This document shows, in pieces, positions 36,345 to 46,567 of a stretch of DNA of 64,000 bases. Each line of letters opens with the position of its first letter. The stretch's first letter is position 1. The notes below the pieces were generated by a model, which saw only the letters and a program-made list of their open reading frames with translations, was not told where the DNA came from and did not search any database. Made by a program: the position numbers and the translations under genes. Origin of the DNA: Methylotenera versatilis 301. Lineage in GTDB: Bacteria; Pseudomonadota; Gammaproteobacteria; Burkholderiales; Methylophilaceae. The DNA is taken from NCBI RefSeq assembly GCF_000093025.1, contig NC_014207.1, positions 2,790,001 to 2,854,000 on the forward strand, written 5' to 3'.

Positions 36345-37604
36345 ATGCAGCTATATGTAATCGGCGTCAACCACACGACCGCACCCGTTCAGATTAGAGA
36401 AAATGTCGCTTTTAACAGCGAGCATCTAGGGAGTGCCTTGCGCGAACTCACCTCGCATGACGCGACTGAGGCGGCGATTCTATCCACATGTAACCGCACA
36501 GAACTCTATTGCAGCGCAGAGAACTCTGATAAGCCGCTGCAATGGCTATCGCACTATCACAAATTAGATACTAGTAGCATTCAGCCTTATATCTACACTT
36601 TACCTAATGATGAAGCGGTAAAGCATGCTTTTAGAGTAGCATCTGGCTTAGACAGCATGGTGTTAGGCGAAGCGCAGATTTTGGGGCAATTCAAGCAGTC
36701 GGTCAAAATTGCCCAAGACGCAGGCACGCTGGGCACTTTATTGCACAAGCTATTTCAGCGCACTTTTGAAGTCGCTAAAGAAGTACGCACCAACACAGAC
36801 ATTGGTGCAAATTCGATTTCAATGTCCGCCGCTGCAGTAAAACTGGCTCAACGTATTTTTGGCGACATCAGCCAGCAAAAAGTGTTGTTTATAGGTGCAG
36901 GCGAAATGATTGAGCTGTGTGCCGATCATTTTGCAGCGCAAAAACCTAAAAGCATGATGGTAGCCAACCGCACCTTAGAGCGCGGCACCGCTTTAGCAGA
37001 AAAGATTTCTTCGCAAGGTATTAAGGCACAAGCCATTCTGCTAAATGACCTGCCAGACCGCTTTGCCGAATTTGATATTGTGATTACAAGTACCGCGAGC
37101 CAATTGCCGATTGTAGGCTTGGGCATGGTTGAAAGCGCGATTAAAGCACGCCGTCATCGCCCGATTTTCATGGTGGATTTAGCGGTACCTCGCGACATTG
37201 AAGCCGAAGTAGCTCAGCTCGATGATGTATTTTTATATACAGTTGATGACTTAGCACAAGTGGTGACAGATGGCATGGCGAGCCGTCAAGAAGCTGCAGT
37301 AGATGCTGAAGTGATCGTAACTGCCCGCGTTGAAAATTTTATGCAGTGGATGAAAAAGCGCGATACTGTGCCCACCATCAAAGCTTTACGAGACCAAGCA
37401 GAACTGACTCGTCAGGCAGAGCTAGAAAAAGCCCTTAAGCTCATTCAAAAAGGCGAAAGCGCCGAAAAAGTGTTAGAAGCACTCAGTAACGCGCTCACCA
37501 ATAAATTTCTGCACGCCCCAAGCCATGCTTTGAATCAAGCGCATGGCGATGAGCATGCCAAGCTGGAAGATGTGATTAAGCAGCTTTACCACATCAAAAG
37601 CTAA
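36345..37604 (+). CDS. hemA: Glutamyl-tRNA reductase HemA
   Basis: Reduces glutamyl-tRNA to glutamate-1-semialdehyde, the first step of C5 heme synthesis. 419 residues from [14 protein letters not shown]; a TTG at 36309 would add 12 atypical residues. The catalytic cysteine is C49 in [10 protein letters not shown], and the NADPH loop is GAGEMIEL. The C-terminal dimerisation helices are complete. Followed by prfA after 39 bases, the usual hemA-prfA-prmC order. Confidence 0.98.
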   Translation: MQLYVIGVNHTTAPVQIRENVAFNSEHLGSALRELTSHDATEAAILSTCNRTELYCSAENSDKPLQWLSHYHKLDTSSIQPYIYTLPNDEAVKHAFRVASGLDSMVLGEAQILGQFKQSVKIAQDAGTLGTLLHKLFQRTFEVAKEVRTNTDIGANSISMSAAAVKLAQRIFGDISQQKVLFIGAGEMIELCADHFAAQKPKSMMVANRTLERGTALAEKISSQGIKAQAILLNDLPDRFAEFDIVITSTASQLPIVGLGMVESAIKARRHRPIFMVDLAVPRDIEAEVAQLDDVFLYTVDDLAQVVTDGMASRQEAAVDAEVIVTARVENFMQWMKKRDTVPTIKALRDQAELTRQAELEKALKLIQKGESAEKVLEALSNALTNKFLHAPSHALNQAHGDEHAKLEDVIKQLYHIKS

Positions 37605-37643
37605 ATCTTAAAATTAAAGTAATTCTCTAAAAGAGTAACCCGT

Positions 37644-38726
37644 ATGAAACCTAGCATGATTAGAAAACTCGCCACTTTGAGCGAGCGTTTAGAAGAAATT
37701 AACCGCCTGATGAGTTCTGAGGGTGTGACCAACAATATGGATAACTACCGCAAACTCACGCAAGAGCATGCGGAAATCACGCCTATCGTAGAGCAGTATC
37801 ATCTATTTGAACAAGCTGAAGCTGACATCAAAGAAGCACAATCCATGTTAAGCGACCCTGACATGAAGGAGTTTGCGCAAGAAGAAATTGAAGCTGGTAA
37901 AGAGAAGCTAGAGCAAGTTGAAAAATCCTTGCAAGTACTCCTGTTACCAAAAGACCCTAACGACGATAAAAACCTATTTTTAGAAATTCGCGCAGGCACA
38001 GGCGGTGATGAGTCTGGCTTATTCTGTGGCGACCTTTTTAGAATGTATTCAAGGTACGCAGAAAAACAAAAATGGAAAGTCGAAATCATGTCTGCCAACG
38101 AAAGTGAAGTTGGCGGCTACAAAGAGATTATCGCTAAAATTGAAGGCTATGGCGCTTATTCAAAACTCAAGTTTGAATCTGGTGGTCACCGCGTGCAGCG
38201 TGTGCCAGATACGGAAACACAGGGACGTATTCACACTTCAGCCTGTACGGTAGCTGTTTTGCCAGAAGCAGATGAGGTTAGCGATGTGGTGATTAATCCT
38301 GCGGATATCCGCATTGATACTTATCGTGCCAGCGGTGCAGGTGGTCAACACATTAACAAAACCGACTCTGCCGTGCGTATTACCCACGCGCCAACAGGTA
38401 TTGTGGTGGAGTGCCAAGAAGGTCGCAGCCAGCACGCCAACAAAGCACAAGCCATGGCCGTACTCGCGGCGCGCATTAAAGCCAAGCAAGTCGATGAGCA
38501 AAATAGCAAAATCGCCAGTGAGCGTAAAAGCTTGATTGGTTCGGGAGACCGCTCTGAGCGCATCCGCACTTACAACTACCCACAAGGCCGCATCACAGAT
38601 CACCGTATCAACCTTACACTCTATAAAATTGATGCGATTACCGAAGGCGACATGGATGAATTGATTGGCGCCTTGTCGGCTGAGCATCAGGCTGATTTAT
38701 TGGCAAGTTTGGGTGAAGATAATTAA
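37644..38726 (+). CDS. prfA: Peptide chain release factor 1, PrfA
   Basis: Ends translation at UAA and UAG. 360 residues with the anticodon-like PxT motif as PDT ([15 protein letters not shown]) and the GGQ loop [19 protein letters not shown]. The Gln is the target of methylation by PrmC, encoded just downstream. A TPR gene now separates prfA from prmC. Confidence 0.98.
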   Translation: MKPSMIRKLATLSERLEEINRLMSSEGVTNNMDNYRKLTQEHAEITPIVEQYHLFEQAEADIKEAQSMLSDPDMKEFAQEEIEAGKEKLEQVEKSLQVLLLPKDPNDDKNLFLEIRAGTGGDESGLFCGDLFRMYSRYAEKQKWKVEIMSANESEVGGYKEIIAKIEGYGAYSKLKFESGGHRVQRVPDTETQGRIHTSACTVAVLPEADEVSDVVINPADIRIDTYRASGAGGQHINKTDSAVRITHAPTGIVVECQEGRSQHANKAQAMAVLAARIKAKQVDEQNSKIASERKSLIGSGDRSERIRTYNYPQGRITDHRINLTLYKIDAITEGDMDELIGALSAEHQADLLASLGEDN

Positions 38727-38749
38727 ACTGATCAACGGTTGAAGTTATT

Positions 38750-39571
38750 ATGAATAAAAGATTAATATCTTTATCTCTAGCGACCTTTATTTTATTAAAT
38801 AGCGTTACTTGCAAAGCAGCAGATATGTCGGCTGATATAGCTGAACAATTAATTAACGAAGGTATTTTGCTTAGCAAAGAGTACAAAAATCAAGATGCAA
38901 TTGCACGTTTCGACGAAGTTATTATTGAGCTCAAGTCTTCCTCTGAACCAAATACCCAAGCAGAAGTAGCAAGCGCTTTGGTCAATAAAAGTCTTGTTCT
39001 CAATAACATGGGACGACAAAAAGATGCTATTGCCATTGCAGATGACGCCATCAACCACTTTGGCTCTTCAAGTGAACCCGCACTGCAAGAGCATATAGCA
39101 AAAGCATATTTCAGCAAGGGTGCGTCGACCTTTATGGAAACGAGCAATTTAGGTCGTCATGCATCAGATAGCGATTATATAAAAATTCTTATACCCGCTA
39201 TTAACTCTTTTGACATTGTCACTGTCAGATTTGGTGAAAGCAAAATTCCAGCTATTCAAGTCTCTGTTGCAAAGGCGTTAAATTACAAAGGTGCCGCCTT
39301 TTCACAGTTGCATAATCCCAAGAAAGCAATAGAAAATTACGACGAAGTTATAAAAAAATTCAGTTTATCTACTGATCCTTTTTTACTAGAACAGCTCGTA
39401 ACAGCAATGTTGTACAAGGGATTTGCATTTGAAGAGCTAGGCCAAAAGCCGGAAGCCTTAACTTGCATGGATCAAGTAATCAATAAGTTTGACAAATCAA
39501 CTAACCAAGAAATAAGGCGCCAAGTTCAGACTGCGCACAATTTTAAAGAATACATTACTGAAAATAATTAA
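38750..39571 (+). CDS. Exported TPR-repeat protein of unknown function
   Basis: 273 residues. A signal peptide (about 1-23, ending NSVTCKA) is followed by repeated helical pairs with the same core: AIARFDEVIIELKSSSEP, AIAIADDAINHFGSSSEP, AIENYDEVIKKFSLSTDP. Each carries an A-x-x-N/Y-K-G or A-L-V-N-K-S helix before it. These are TPR-like repeats of about 45 residues with a characteristic S-S-x-P turn. It lies between prfA and prmC in the same direction and is probably a later insertion in that operon. Confidence 0.82.
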   Translation: MNKRLISLSLATFILLNSVTCKAADMSADIAEQLINEGILLSKEYKNQDAIARFDEVIIELKSSSEPNTQAEVASALVNKSLVLNNMGRQKDAIAIADDAINHFGSSSEPALQEHIAKAYFSKGASTFMETSNLGRHASDSDYIKILIPAINSFDIVTVRFGESKIPAIQVSVAKALNYKGAAFSQLHNPKKAIENYDEVIKKFSLSTDPFLLEQLVTAMLYKGFAFEELGQKPEALTCMDQVINKFDKSTNQEIRRQVQTAHNFKEYITENN

Positions 39572-39601
39572 CCAAGCCCTCTCTAGAAGAGTAAGCAGCG
39601 T

Positions 39602-39665
39602 ATGTAAATGATTTTACATTACACGTCTTAAATATAAACCTATCGGGCTAAAGCCCGACCTACAG
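39602..39665. repeat. Small REP-like hairpins before prmC
   Basis: ATGTAAA / TTTACAT at 39602-39619, then TCGGGCTAAAGCCCGA (39642-39657), a REP-like hairpin form seen in many proteobacterial genomes. They occupy the gap between the TPR gene and prmC. Confidence 0.6.
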
Positions 39666-39682
39666 AGTTTTACCTATACAAC

Positions 39683-40645
39683 ATGCCAGCATCGCACTCA
39701 ATTAAAGCTATTTTGGCTGACGCTTCTGTCCTACTCAGCACAGAAGAAGCTAAGCTAGAAGCACAGCTACTTTTACAGCATGTGTTAAATGTAAACCGAG
39801 CATGGTTAATTGCACATGCGAACGATGCCCTGCAGCCCAATATCCACGCGGCGTTTGAGGCGCAGCTAAAACGTCGGTTGGCTGGCGAACCTATGGCTTA
39901 TATTTTAGGTAACCGTGAGTTTTATGGCTTGGATTTGCTGGTAACGCCTGACACGTTGATTCCGCGACCTGACACTGAAACCCTGGTAGAAGCCGCTTTA
40001 GCTAAAATCCCACTAAGCGAAAGCACAAAAAACCTGTCATTCCGACGAAAGTCAGAATCTAGCGGCGTTGAGCAGCATGATTACGAGACACTGGATTCCG
40101 ACTTTCGTCGGAATGACGATTTGAAAGTTTTAGACCTCGGTACAGGCACAGGTGCGATTGCATTGGCGATTGCAAAAAATCGCCCAAAAGCTAGCATTAC
40201 TGCGGTTGATGCATCAGATGCTGCTTTAGAAATCGCCAAACAAAATTCTCAGCAGTTAAGTATTATTAATGTCGAATTTACTCTAAGTAATTGGTTTGAG
40301 AATCTAAGCAATCAACGGTTTGATGTCATCGTCAGCAATCCACCATATATTGAAGAACATGATGCGCATCTTACGCAAGGCGACTTACGTTTTGAGCCGC
40401 TATCCGCGCTGGCTTCTGGTATGGATGGCTTAGACGACATTCGCCAAATTATTGGGGATTGCTTAATCTACTTAAAACCACAAGGCTGGTTGATGCTGGA
40501 ACATGGTTACAATCAAGCTGAGCAGGTCGCTGATTTAATGGCAGATGCAGGATTAACCAACATTGAAACGATTAAAGATTTAGGTAACAATGATCGCGTA
40601 ACGATAGGCAAAAATCCGTTGATTGTAAGCACCCATTGGGACTAA
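39683..40645 (+). CDS. prmC: Release factor glutamine methyltransferase PrmC with an in-frame palindromic insert
   Basis: Methylates the GGQ glutamine of RF1 and RF2 with S-adenosylmethionine. The helical N-terminal domain ends at LIPRPDTETLVEAALAKIP. The SAM loop is VLDLGTGTGAIALAIA and the substrate motif is VSNPPYIEEHD. At 320 residues it is about 35 longer than usual. The excess (roughly residues 115-147, containing NLSFRRKSESSG and DSDFRRNDD) is encoded by a palindromic repeat at 40036-40118. The insert lies in the linker between domains and keeps the frame, so the enzyme is probably active. Confidence 0.96.
   Translation: MPASHSIKAILADASVLLSTEEAKLEAQLLLQHVLNVNRAWLIAHANDALQPNIHAAFEAQLKRRLAGEPMAYILGNREFYGLDLLVTPDTLIPRPDTETLVEAALAKIPLSESTKNLSFRRKSESSGVEQHDYETLDSDFRRNDDLKVLDLGTGTGAIALAIAKNRPKASITAVDASDAALEIAKQNSQQLSIINVEFTLSNWFENLSNQRFDVIVSNPPYIEEHDAHLTQGDLRFEPLSALASGMDGLDDIRQIIGDCLIYLKPQGWLMLEHGYNQAEQVADLMADAGLTNIETIKDLGNNDRVTIGKNPLIVSTHWD
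40036..40118. repeat. Palindromic repeat inserted in frame within prmC
   Basis: Left arm 40036-40062 (GTCATTCCGACGAAAGTC...) and right arm 40091-40117 (...GACTTTCGTCGGAATGAC) are imperfect reverse complements. Same family as the intergenic element at 30057-30140. Confidence 0.88.
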
Positions 40646-40714
40646 TCCACTTTATATTTTATAGTTCTATTGTTAACACTTTAGTTTTAAGCTCCATCTA
40701 AGCAGAAAGTCTTT

Positions 40715-41863
40715 ATGATTAATCACATTCGCCTCGCTATTCGTAACGATTTAGAAGCGCCTGCCGAAGCGCGCACCTTTGGCTCTGGCTGGATAAGTGG
40801 CGTTGCGGCTTTAGTGATTGGCATTGCAGGTTTATTTTTAATGCTTAGCTCGCAATACTCTGCATTGTTCTCCACCAAAGAGCTTGGTGGATTATACAAA
40901 CTGCCTTATTTAACTTTAATCATACAAATACTTTTGGGCATTGGTTATGCTTTAGCTTGTATCAACATGATGCTAAGACGCAACCGAGTGCTTGGTTTTA
41001 GCGCAATTGCTGTGGTATTTCTAGCCACTATTATTGGCGAAATGAGTGCTGGTGCATCCAGCGTAAATCCAAATGCCACGCACTTAGCCTCGCTGGGGTT
41101 AGATTGGTTTGTGCTGAATATTTTATTCACAGGTTTACTTTTTGTACCGTTAGAAAAAATGTTCGGGCGCTTGAATCAACCACTATTCAGAACCGAATGG
41201 CGTGAAGACTTGTTCTATTTCCTGCTAGGTAGTTTGCTGGTGCAAAGCTTGGCATTTCTTACGCTTGCGCCTTCCATGGCAATCTTGCAGCACACTGGTA
41301 ACTGGACAGGATTTAGACAGATGATGGCGAATCAGCCGTTATGGTTACAAATCATTGAAATCATGTTTCTAACTGATTTTGTACAATACTGGTTTCACCG
41401 TGCTTTCCATCAGATTCCATTTCTGTGGGGCTTTCATGCAGTACATCACTCGGCTAAATATATGGATTGGCTGGCAGGTTCGCGTATGCATATCGTCGAA
41501 ATTGTTGGTTTGCGTTCTATGACGATTATCCCAATGTATGCGCTGGGTTATGCTGAAAACGCGTTGCATATTTACATTTTTCTAGTGTATCTCAATGCAA
41601 CATTCATCCACGCCAACGTACGTTTTAATGTGGAGTGGCTCAAGCCATTCATCGTTACGCCGCGCTTTCACCACTGGCATCATGGCATAGAAAAAGAAGC
41701 GATCGATGTGAATTTTTCTATTCACTTTCCACTGCTTGATCGATTATTTGGCACTTACTATATGCCACCAAACCAATGGCCTAGCGGCTATGGCGTGGGC
41801 GGCCACCCTGTGCCAAACGGATATTGGCAGCAGCTTTGCTATCCGTTTAAACGTAAAGCTTAA
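40715..41863 (+). CDS. Sterol desaturase / fatty acid hydroxylase superfamily membrane protein
   Basis: 382 residues with about six membrane helices. The di-iron histidine clusters are HRAFHQ, HAVHHS and HHWHHG, in the order HxxxH, HxxHH, HxxHH of the superfamily. The first 170 residues form an extra membrane part before the hydroxylase domain. It may hydroxylate or desaturate a lipid; hopanoid- or carotenoid-related roles are possible. The substrate cannot be read from sequence. Confidence 0.9.
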   Translation: MINHIRLAIRNDLEAPAEARTFGSGWISGVAALVIGIAGLFLMLSSQYSALFSTKELGGLYKLPYLTLIIQILLGIGYALACINMMLRRNRVLGFSAIAVVFLATIIGEMSAGASSVNPNATHLASLGLDWFVLNILFTGLLFVPLEKMFGRLNQPLFRTEWREDLFYFLLGSLLVQSLAFLTLAPSMAILQHTGNWTGFRQMMANQPLWLQIIEIMFLTDFVQYWFHRAFHQIPFLWGFHAVHHSAKYMDWLAGSRMHIVEIVGLRSMTIIPMYALGYAENALHIYIFLVYLNATFIHANVRFNVEWLKPFIVTPRFHHWHHGIEKEAIDVNFSIHFPLLDRLFGTYYMPPNQWPSGYGVGGHPVPNGYWQQLCYPFKRKA

Positions 41864-41866
41864 TAC

Positions 41867-41891
41867 TTAGGGCGTGTTTATTCGCCCTTAA
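41867..41891. terminator. Hairpin between convergent genes
   Basis: TTAGGGCG / CGCCCTTAA around TGTTTATT, between the desaturase and the gamma carbonic anhydrase. The right arm overlaps the last codons of the leftward gene. It is likely shared. Confidence 0.55.
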
Positions 41892-42421
41892 TATAAGTTT
41901 TTCAGTTGCACATAATTATCGGCAGAGGCCATTAAGCCTGCAATTTCCTCTTGCGTTAACGCGCGGATTTTCTTAGCAGGGCGGCCGACATATAAGTGAC
42001 CGCTTTCCAGCACTTTGCCTTCTGGCACAAGGCTACCCGCGGCGAGCAGTACGCACTTTTGCACCACAGCTTTGTCCATCACGATACTGCCCATGCCAAT
42101 CAAGCAGGTATCCTCAATGGTGCAGCCGTGCAAAATCACCGTATGGCCTATCGTGACGTTATCGCCAATAATTAAGGGCGAACCTTGCGGGTCATCGCTA
42201 GATTTATGATTCACGTGTAGCATACTTAAATCTTGAATATTGGTGTTTTTGCCTATGCGGATAAAATTCACATCGCCGCGTATCACCGCACTAGGCCACA
42301 CCGAGCTATTCTCGCCTATGCTCACCTCACCTATGACAGTGGCGGATTCGTGAACGTAAGCACTTCCTGCTATTTGTGGCGTTTTGTTCTGAAATGTTTG
42401 AATGTTTTTTAATTGCATCAT
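41888..42421 (-). CDS. Gamma carbonic anhydrase-like hexapeptide-repeat protein
   Basis: 177 residues, left-handed beta-helix. Metal histidines are expected in SMLHVNHKS and IGHTVILHGC. RGDVNFIRIGKNTNIQDLS is the usual family stretch. It starts at the ATG at 42421, with AGAGG a few bases before; an earlier start at 42439 is possible. YrdA-type members of this family often lack measured anhydrase activity. Confidence 0.92.
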   Translation of the reverse strand: MMQLKNIQTFQNKTPQIAGSAYVHESATVIGEVSIGENSSVWPSAVIRGDVNFIRIGKNTNIQDLSMLHVNHKSSDDPQGSPLIIGDNVTIGHTVILHGCTIEDTCLIGMGSIVMDKAVVQKCVLLAAGSLVPEGKVLESGHLYVGRPAKKIRALTQEEIAGLMASADNYVQLKNLY

Positions 42422-42534
42422 CACGCCTCTTTTATACAAGCTGGTTTTTTACAAGTGAGTTACCTTCAAGTTAAAATCACACTAACCAGAATTACTAGCA
42501 GCAGTATTTAATTTACACATAGTATAATCACAAA

Positions 42535-43692
42535 ATGACTGAAAATAACTCCGTTGGCACTGGCTCTGTAGGCATAGTTGCTCCACAAACTGCACATTTC
42601 GCGAAACCGCTCACGCTAAAAAGCGGCGCTGTACTGCCGCAGTTCGACCTTGTATATGAAACTTACGGCACACTAAATGCAGATAAATCCAACGCGGTTT
42701 TAATCTGCCATGCGCTATCTGGCACACATCACGTCGCTGGTAAATACAGTGAAAATGATAAATATGCCGGCTGGTGGGACAATTTAGTTGGTCCCAACAA
42801 ACCATTAGATACGAATAAATTCTTTGTCATTGGACTCAACAACCTGGGTGGCTGTCACGGCAGTACTGGGCCAGTAAGCATCAACCCTGACACCAATCAG
42901 CAATGGGGATCACAATTCCCTGTAGTGACGGTTGAAGATTGGGTTAAATCTCAGGCTTTATTGGCTGACTATTTAGGCATTCAGCAGCTAGCTGCCGTCA
43001 TCGGCGGTAGCCTTGGTGGCATGCAAGCCTTGCAATGGACGATTGCTTACCCAGAACGCGTACGCCATGCTTTGGTAATTGCCTCAGCGCCTAATCTCAC
43101 CGCACAAAACATGGCTTTTAATGAAGTGGCGCGCCAAGCCATTATTACTGACCCAGAGTTTCATGGTGGCGATTACTATGCACACAATGTTCTGCCACGC
43201 CGTGGCTTGCGCATCGCACGTATGCTTGGTCACATCACGTATTTAAGTGATGATGCGATGGGCGCAAAGTTTGGTCGCAAGCTTAAAGATGGCGTCAAAT
43301 ACAGCTTTGATGCTGAGTTTGAAATGGAATCTTACTTACGTTATCAAGGTGATAAGTTCGCTGGCGAGTTTGATGCCAACACTTATCTGCGCATGACGCG
43401 GGCTTTGGATTATTACGACCCTGCACTTAATCACGATGGCGATTTAAGCGCCGCTTTAAATAAAGTCACTGCAAAATTTCTAGTAGTTTCTTTCACTAGT
43501 GACTGGCGTTTCTCGCCTGCGCGCTCACGTGAAATTGTAAAAGCGCTGCTCGACAATGAACGTACAGTTAGCTATGCAGAAGTCACTGCCGCGCATGGCC
43601 ATGATGCATTCTTAATGCCTGATGCGCACTACCACAACATTTTGCGCGCCTATCTAAATAGTATTGAAGTTGGTACTCACCATGCAAAATAA
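42535..43692 (+). CDS. metX: Homoserine O-acyltransferase MetX
   Basis: Acylates homoserine (acetyl or succinyl) at the start of methionine synthesis. 385-residue alpha/beta hydrolase with nucleophile S159 ([11 protein letters not shown]), Asp in [10 protein letters not shown] and His in AAHGHDAFL. It overlaps metW by 11 bases, the conserved metX-metW pair of proteobacteria. Whether acetyl- or succinyl-CoA is used cannot be decided by eye. Confidence 0.97.
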   Translation: MTENNSVGTGSVGIVAPQTAHFAKPLTLKSGAVLPQFDLVYETYGTLNADKSNAVLICHALSGTHHVAGKYSENDKYAGWWDNLVGPNKPLDTNKFFVIGLNNLGGCHGSTGPVSINPDTNQQWGSQFPVVTVEDWVKSQALLADYLGIQQLAAVIGGSLGGMQALQWTIAYPERVRHALVIASAPNLTAQNMAFNEVARQAIITDPEFHGGDYYAHNVLPRRGLRIARMLGHITYLSDDAMGAKFGRKLKDGVKYSFDAEFEMESYLRYQGDKFAGEFDANTYLRMTRALDYYDPALNHDGDLSAALNKVTAKFLVVSFTSDWRFSPARSREIVKALLDNERTVSYAEVTAAHGHDAFLMPDAHYHNILRAYLNSIEVGTHHAK

Positions 43693-44299
43693 TGTAAATA
43701 TTACAAATTCAACGCAAGAATTCAGGCAAGACTTTGCAATTATCTCTGGCTGGGTAAAATTCGGCTCAAAAGTACTCGATTTAGGCTGCGGCGATGGTGC
43801 ACTGCTACAATTTTTACGTAGCGGCTTAGAAGTAAAAGGATATGGCGTAGAAAAAGATGATGCCAATTGGTTAACCTGTATGAACAATGGTGTGAACGTT
43901 ATTCAAATGGACTTAGAAGACGGTTTATCAGGCTTTGAAGACCAATCATTTGATACCGTCATTCTCTCGCAAACCCTTCAAGCCATGCATAATACAGAAG
44001 GTATCGTGCTGGAAATGTTGCGTGTTGGTCGTGAAGTCATCGTCACTTTCCCTAACTTTGGCTATTGGCGCAACCGCGTGCAAATTCTCTCAGGCAATAT
44101 GCCTGTGTCTAAAATACTGCCTTATCAATGGTTTGATACGCCGAATGTACACCTTTGCACCATTAATGATTTTGACGAGTTTTGTAAAAATCACAAAATT
44201 TCAGTGTTAGAACGCAAAGTCATTACCGATGGTAATCAAATAGATTTTATGCCTAACTTCTTAGGTAATTTGGCTATTTATCGTCTGAAAGCCAATTAG
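43682..44299 (+). CDS. metW: Methionine biosynthesis protein MetW
   Basis: 205-residue methyltransferase-fold partner of MetX, needed for or stimulating homoserine acylation in several proteobacteria. It starts at MQNNVNITN within the end of metX; an earlier frame-compatible GTT-region start is not needed. SAM loop [15 protein letters not shown], then VKGYGVEKD. Followed 2 bases later by the AmpG-like gene. Confidence 0.95.
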   Translation: MQNNVNITNSTQEFRQDFAIISGWVKFGSKVLDLGCGDGALLQFLRSGLEVKGYGVEKDDANWLTCMNNGVNVIQMDLEDGLSGFEDQSFDTVILSQTLQAMHNTEGIVLEMLRVGREVIVTFPNFGYWRNRVQILSGNMPVSKILPYQWFDTPNVHLCTINDFDEFCKNHKISVLERKVITDGNQIDFMPNFLGNLAIYRLKAN

Positions 44300-44301
44300 T
44301 A

Positions 44302-45570
44302 GTGCTTCAAAACCCCGCTCAGCCTAGCATCTGGCAATCGCTGCTTAGTAAAAAGATGTTGATCTGTGTCTTCTTGGGGTTTACCTCAGGTTTACCACTG
44401 TATTTGCTCTTGCAACTGTTACCCGCATGGTTACGTTCTGAAGGCATGAACCTCAAAACCATCGCCGCTTTTGCGTTTATACAGTTGCCATATTCGTGGA
44501 AGTTTGTATGGGCGCCACTGATGGATAGATACAACCTCATCGCACCGCTTGGACGCAGACGCAGTTGGATGCTCATCACGCAGGTGGCGCTTTTTGCCAG
44601 CATGATTACTTACGGCTTTTATGAGCCCAAGCTCAATATCACCACCATTGCAGTTATTTCTACATTGATTGCATTCTTCTCTGCCAGCCAAGATATTGTT
44701 ATTGATGCGTTTCGTCGCGAAATTTTGAGCGACCATGAACTAGGCTTAGGCAACAGCATCCATGTGAATGCTTACCGCATTGCAGGGCTCGTGCCAGGCT
44801 CGCTTGGGCTAATACTGGCAGACCATTTGCCTTGGTCATCGGTGTTTTGGATTGTTGCGCTGTTTATGCTACCCGGCATCATCATGACATTATTGATACG
44901 CGAGTCACTCAAGGTTGTTGCACCAAAAACACTGTACGCCTCTGTCGTTGAGCCTTTTCATGAGTTTATTAGTCGCCAAGGCTGGCAAAGCGCATTATTG
45001 GTACTGATATTTATTTTGCTCTACAAACTTGGCGATAGCATGGCAACCGCACTCGCCACGCCCTTTTATTTAGATATGCACTTTAGCAAAAGTGACATTG
45101 GCGCCATTGCAAAAGGTAGCGGCTTAGTCTTGCAAATTGCAGGCGCATTTGTAGGTGGCTTGTGGATGCTCAAATTAGGCATAAACCGCGCCTTGTGGAT
45201 ATTTGGCATTGCTCAAGCTGTGACTATTTTAGGCTTTGCTTGGCTGGCACATGCAGGACCTTTTGAAGTCATAGGTGCAACTGAACGTGGCATGTTAGCC
45301 ATTGTCATTGGCGCAGAAGCCTTTGGCGTAGGTTTAGGTACCGCCGCATACGTGGCCTACATGGCGCGCGAAACTAACCCGATTTACACCGCCACCCAGC
45401 TCGCTTTATTTACCAGCTTATCTGCCGTACCACGCTCTGTGTTTAACGCACTCACAGGCGGCATGGTAGAGAATTTAGGTTGGGAGAACTTCTTTTACGT
45501 CTGCACATTCTTAGCTATTCCGGGCATGGTGCTTTTGTTAAAAGTCGCGCCTTGGCATGAGCATAGATAA
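44302..45570 (+). CDS. AmpG-family muropeptide permease (MFS)
   Basis: 422 residues and about 12 membrane helices. It imports anhydro-muropeptides released during wall turnover. Family features are FLGFTSGLPLYLLLQLLPAW at the first helix, WKFVWAPLMDRY, and the sequence SASQDIVIDAFRREIL. It starts with GTG two bases after metW, so it is translated from the same mRNA. Confidence 0.9.
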   Translation: MLQNPAQPSIWQSLLSKKMLICVFLGFTSGLPLYLLLQLLPAWLRSEGMNLKTIAAFAFIQLPYSWKFVWAPLMDRYNLIAPLGRRRSWMLITQVALFASMITYGFYEPKLNITTIAVISTLIAFFSASQDIVIDAFRREILSDHELGLGNSIHVNAYRIAGLVPGSLGLILADHLPWSSVFWIVALFMLPGIIMTLLIRESLKVVAPKTLYASVVEPFHEFISRQGWQSALLVLIFILLYKLGDSMATALATPFYLDMHFSKSDIGAIAKGSGLVLQIAGAFVGGLWMLKLGINRALWIFGIAQAVTILGFAWLAHAGPFEVIGATERGMLAIVIGAEAFGVGLGTAAYVAYMARETNPIYTATQLALFTSLSAVPRSVFNALTGGMVENLGWENFFYVCTFLAIPGMVLLLKVAPWHEHR

Positions 45571-45596
45571 AAACATAAACTCCAGTTTTCTACTCC

Positions 45597-45625
45597 CGTC
45601 ATTCTGAGCGTAGCTAAAAATGACG
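45597..45625. repeat. Short degenerate CCGTCATTCTGAG palindrome
   Basis: CGTCATT ... AATGACG around TCTGAGCGTAGCTAAA-like sequence; a shortened relative of the elements at 27940 and 47486. It may act as the 3' hairpin of the metXW-ampG transcript. Confidence 0.6.
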
Positions 45626-45697
45626 ACGCTGTGAAACTCTTGTAAGGTTTCCACAATCTACACGACTAACTCTTACTGTTAAATCAAGGAGTTCCTC

Positions 45698-46468
45698 ATG
45701 CGCATTATCCCCAAAATAGCATTCGCTTTAAGTTTAATAAACCTTGTCATGCAACCCGCTATCGCCGCAGAATGCAGCGCCAAAAGCGGCACAGCAACAG
45801 TACCCTTACTTGAGCTATACACCTCAGAAGGTTGCAGCAGCTGCCCTCCTGCAGATAAATGGTTGAGCGATTTAAAGCCAGACACTAAGAAAATCATCCC
45901 CCTCGCTTTTCACGTAGATTATTGGGATTACATAGGCTGGAAAGATAAATTCTCTAAAGCAGAATATAGCGACCGGCAGCGCAAAACTGCTGCGTTTGCA
46001 GGCGCAGGTTTTGTCTATACGCCGCAATTTGTGTTAAACGGACGTGACTTTAAAGGCGCTGACACCTCGCGATTAAACCAAGCAGTTTCCGCCAGCCAGA
46101 AACTAGCCTCACGTGCCAATTTAAGCTTAAACGCTATCATGCAGGTGAATGGTGAAATCACACTCAAAGCCACTGCCCAAGCCGTTAACTCTGCCGAGAT
46201 TAACAATGCTGATATTTTTATAGCGATTTATGAAAATAAATTAGTCAGCCAAGTTAATGCAGGCGAAAACAATGGCCGCGAACTAAAGCATGATTACGTG
46301 GTGCGTGATTTACTCGGTGCGTATCAACTCAGCAATAAAAATGAGTTCGCAAAAAGCTTTACCCTAAAACCTGAGTGGAAAGGCAGACAAGCCGGGGCGG
46401 TGATATTTATACAGGATTCAAAAAACGGTGAAATTTTGCAGAGCTTACAATTACCGTTTTGTAGTTAA
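45698..46468 (+). CDS. DUF1223 thioredoxin-fold periplasmic protein
   Basis: 256 residues with a signal peptide (about 1-24, ending AIAA). LLELYTSEGCSSCPPADKWL carries a CxxC pair in a thioredoxin-like domain. VDYWDYIGWKDKFS, the next DUF1223 signature, follows. The usual partner genes are not present here. A redox role is inferred from the fold only. Confidence 0.9.
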   Translation: MRIIPKIAFALSLINLVMQPAIAAECSAKSGTATVPLLELYTSEGCSSCPPADKWLSDLKPDTKKIIPLAFHVDYWDYIGWKDKFSKAEYSDRQRKTAAFAGAGFVYTPQFVLNGRDFKGADTSRLNQAVSASQKLASRANLSLNAIMQVNGEITLKATAQAVNSAEINNADIFIAIYENKLVSQVNAGENNGRELKHDYVVRDLLGAYQLSNKNEFAKSFTLKPEWKGRQAGAVIFIQDSKNGEILQSLQLPFCS

Positions 46469-46567
46469 ATTTAGAACGATAATAGACCAACCAAAATTTG
46501 ACGTGAGTAAAAACTGTCGCGTATTTAAGATAGAATATGCCTCAACCCTTAAATATATCGCTGTTAC

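Noticed and set aside
38238-38687. 149-codon minus-strand frame inside prfA
   Set aside because: Shadow of the highly conserved release factor gene; no ribosome site.
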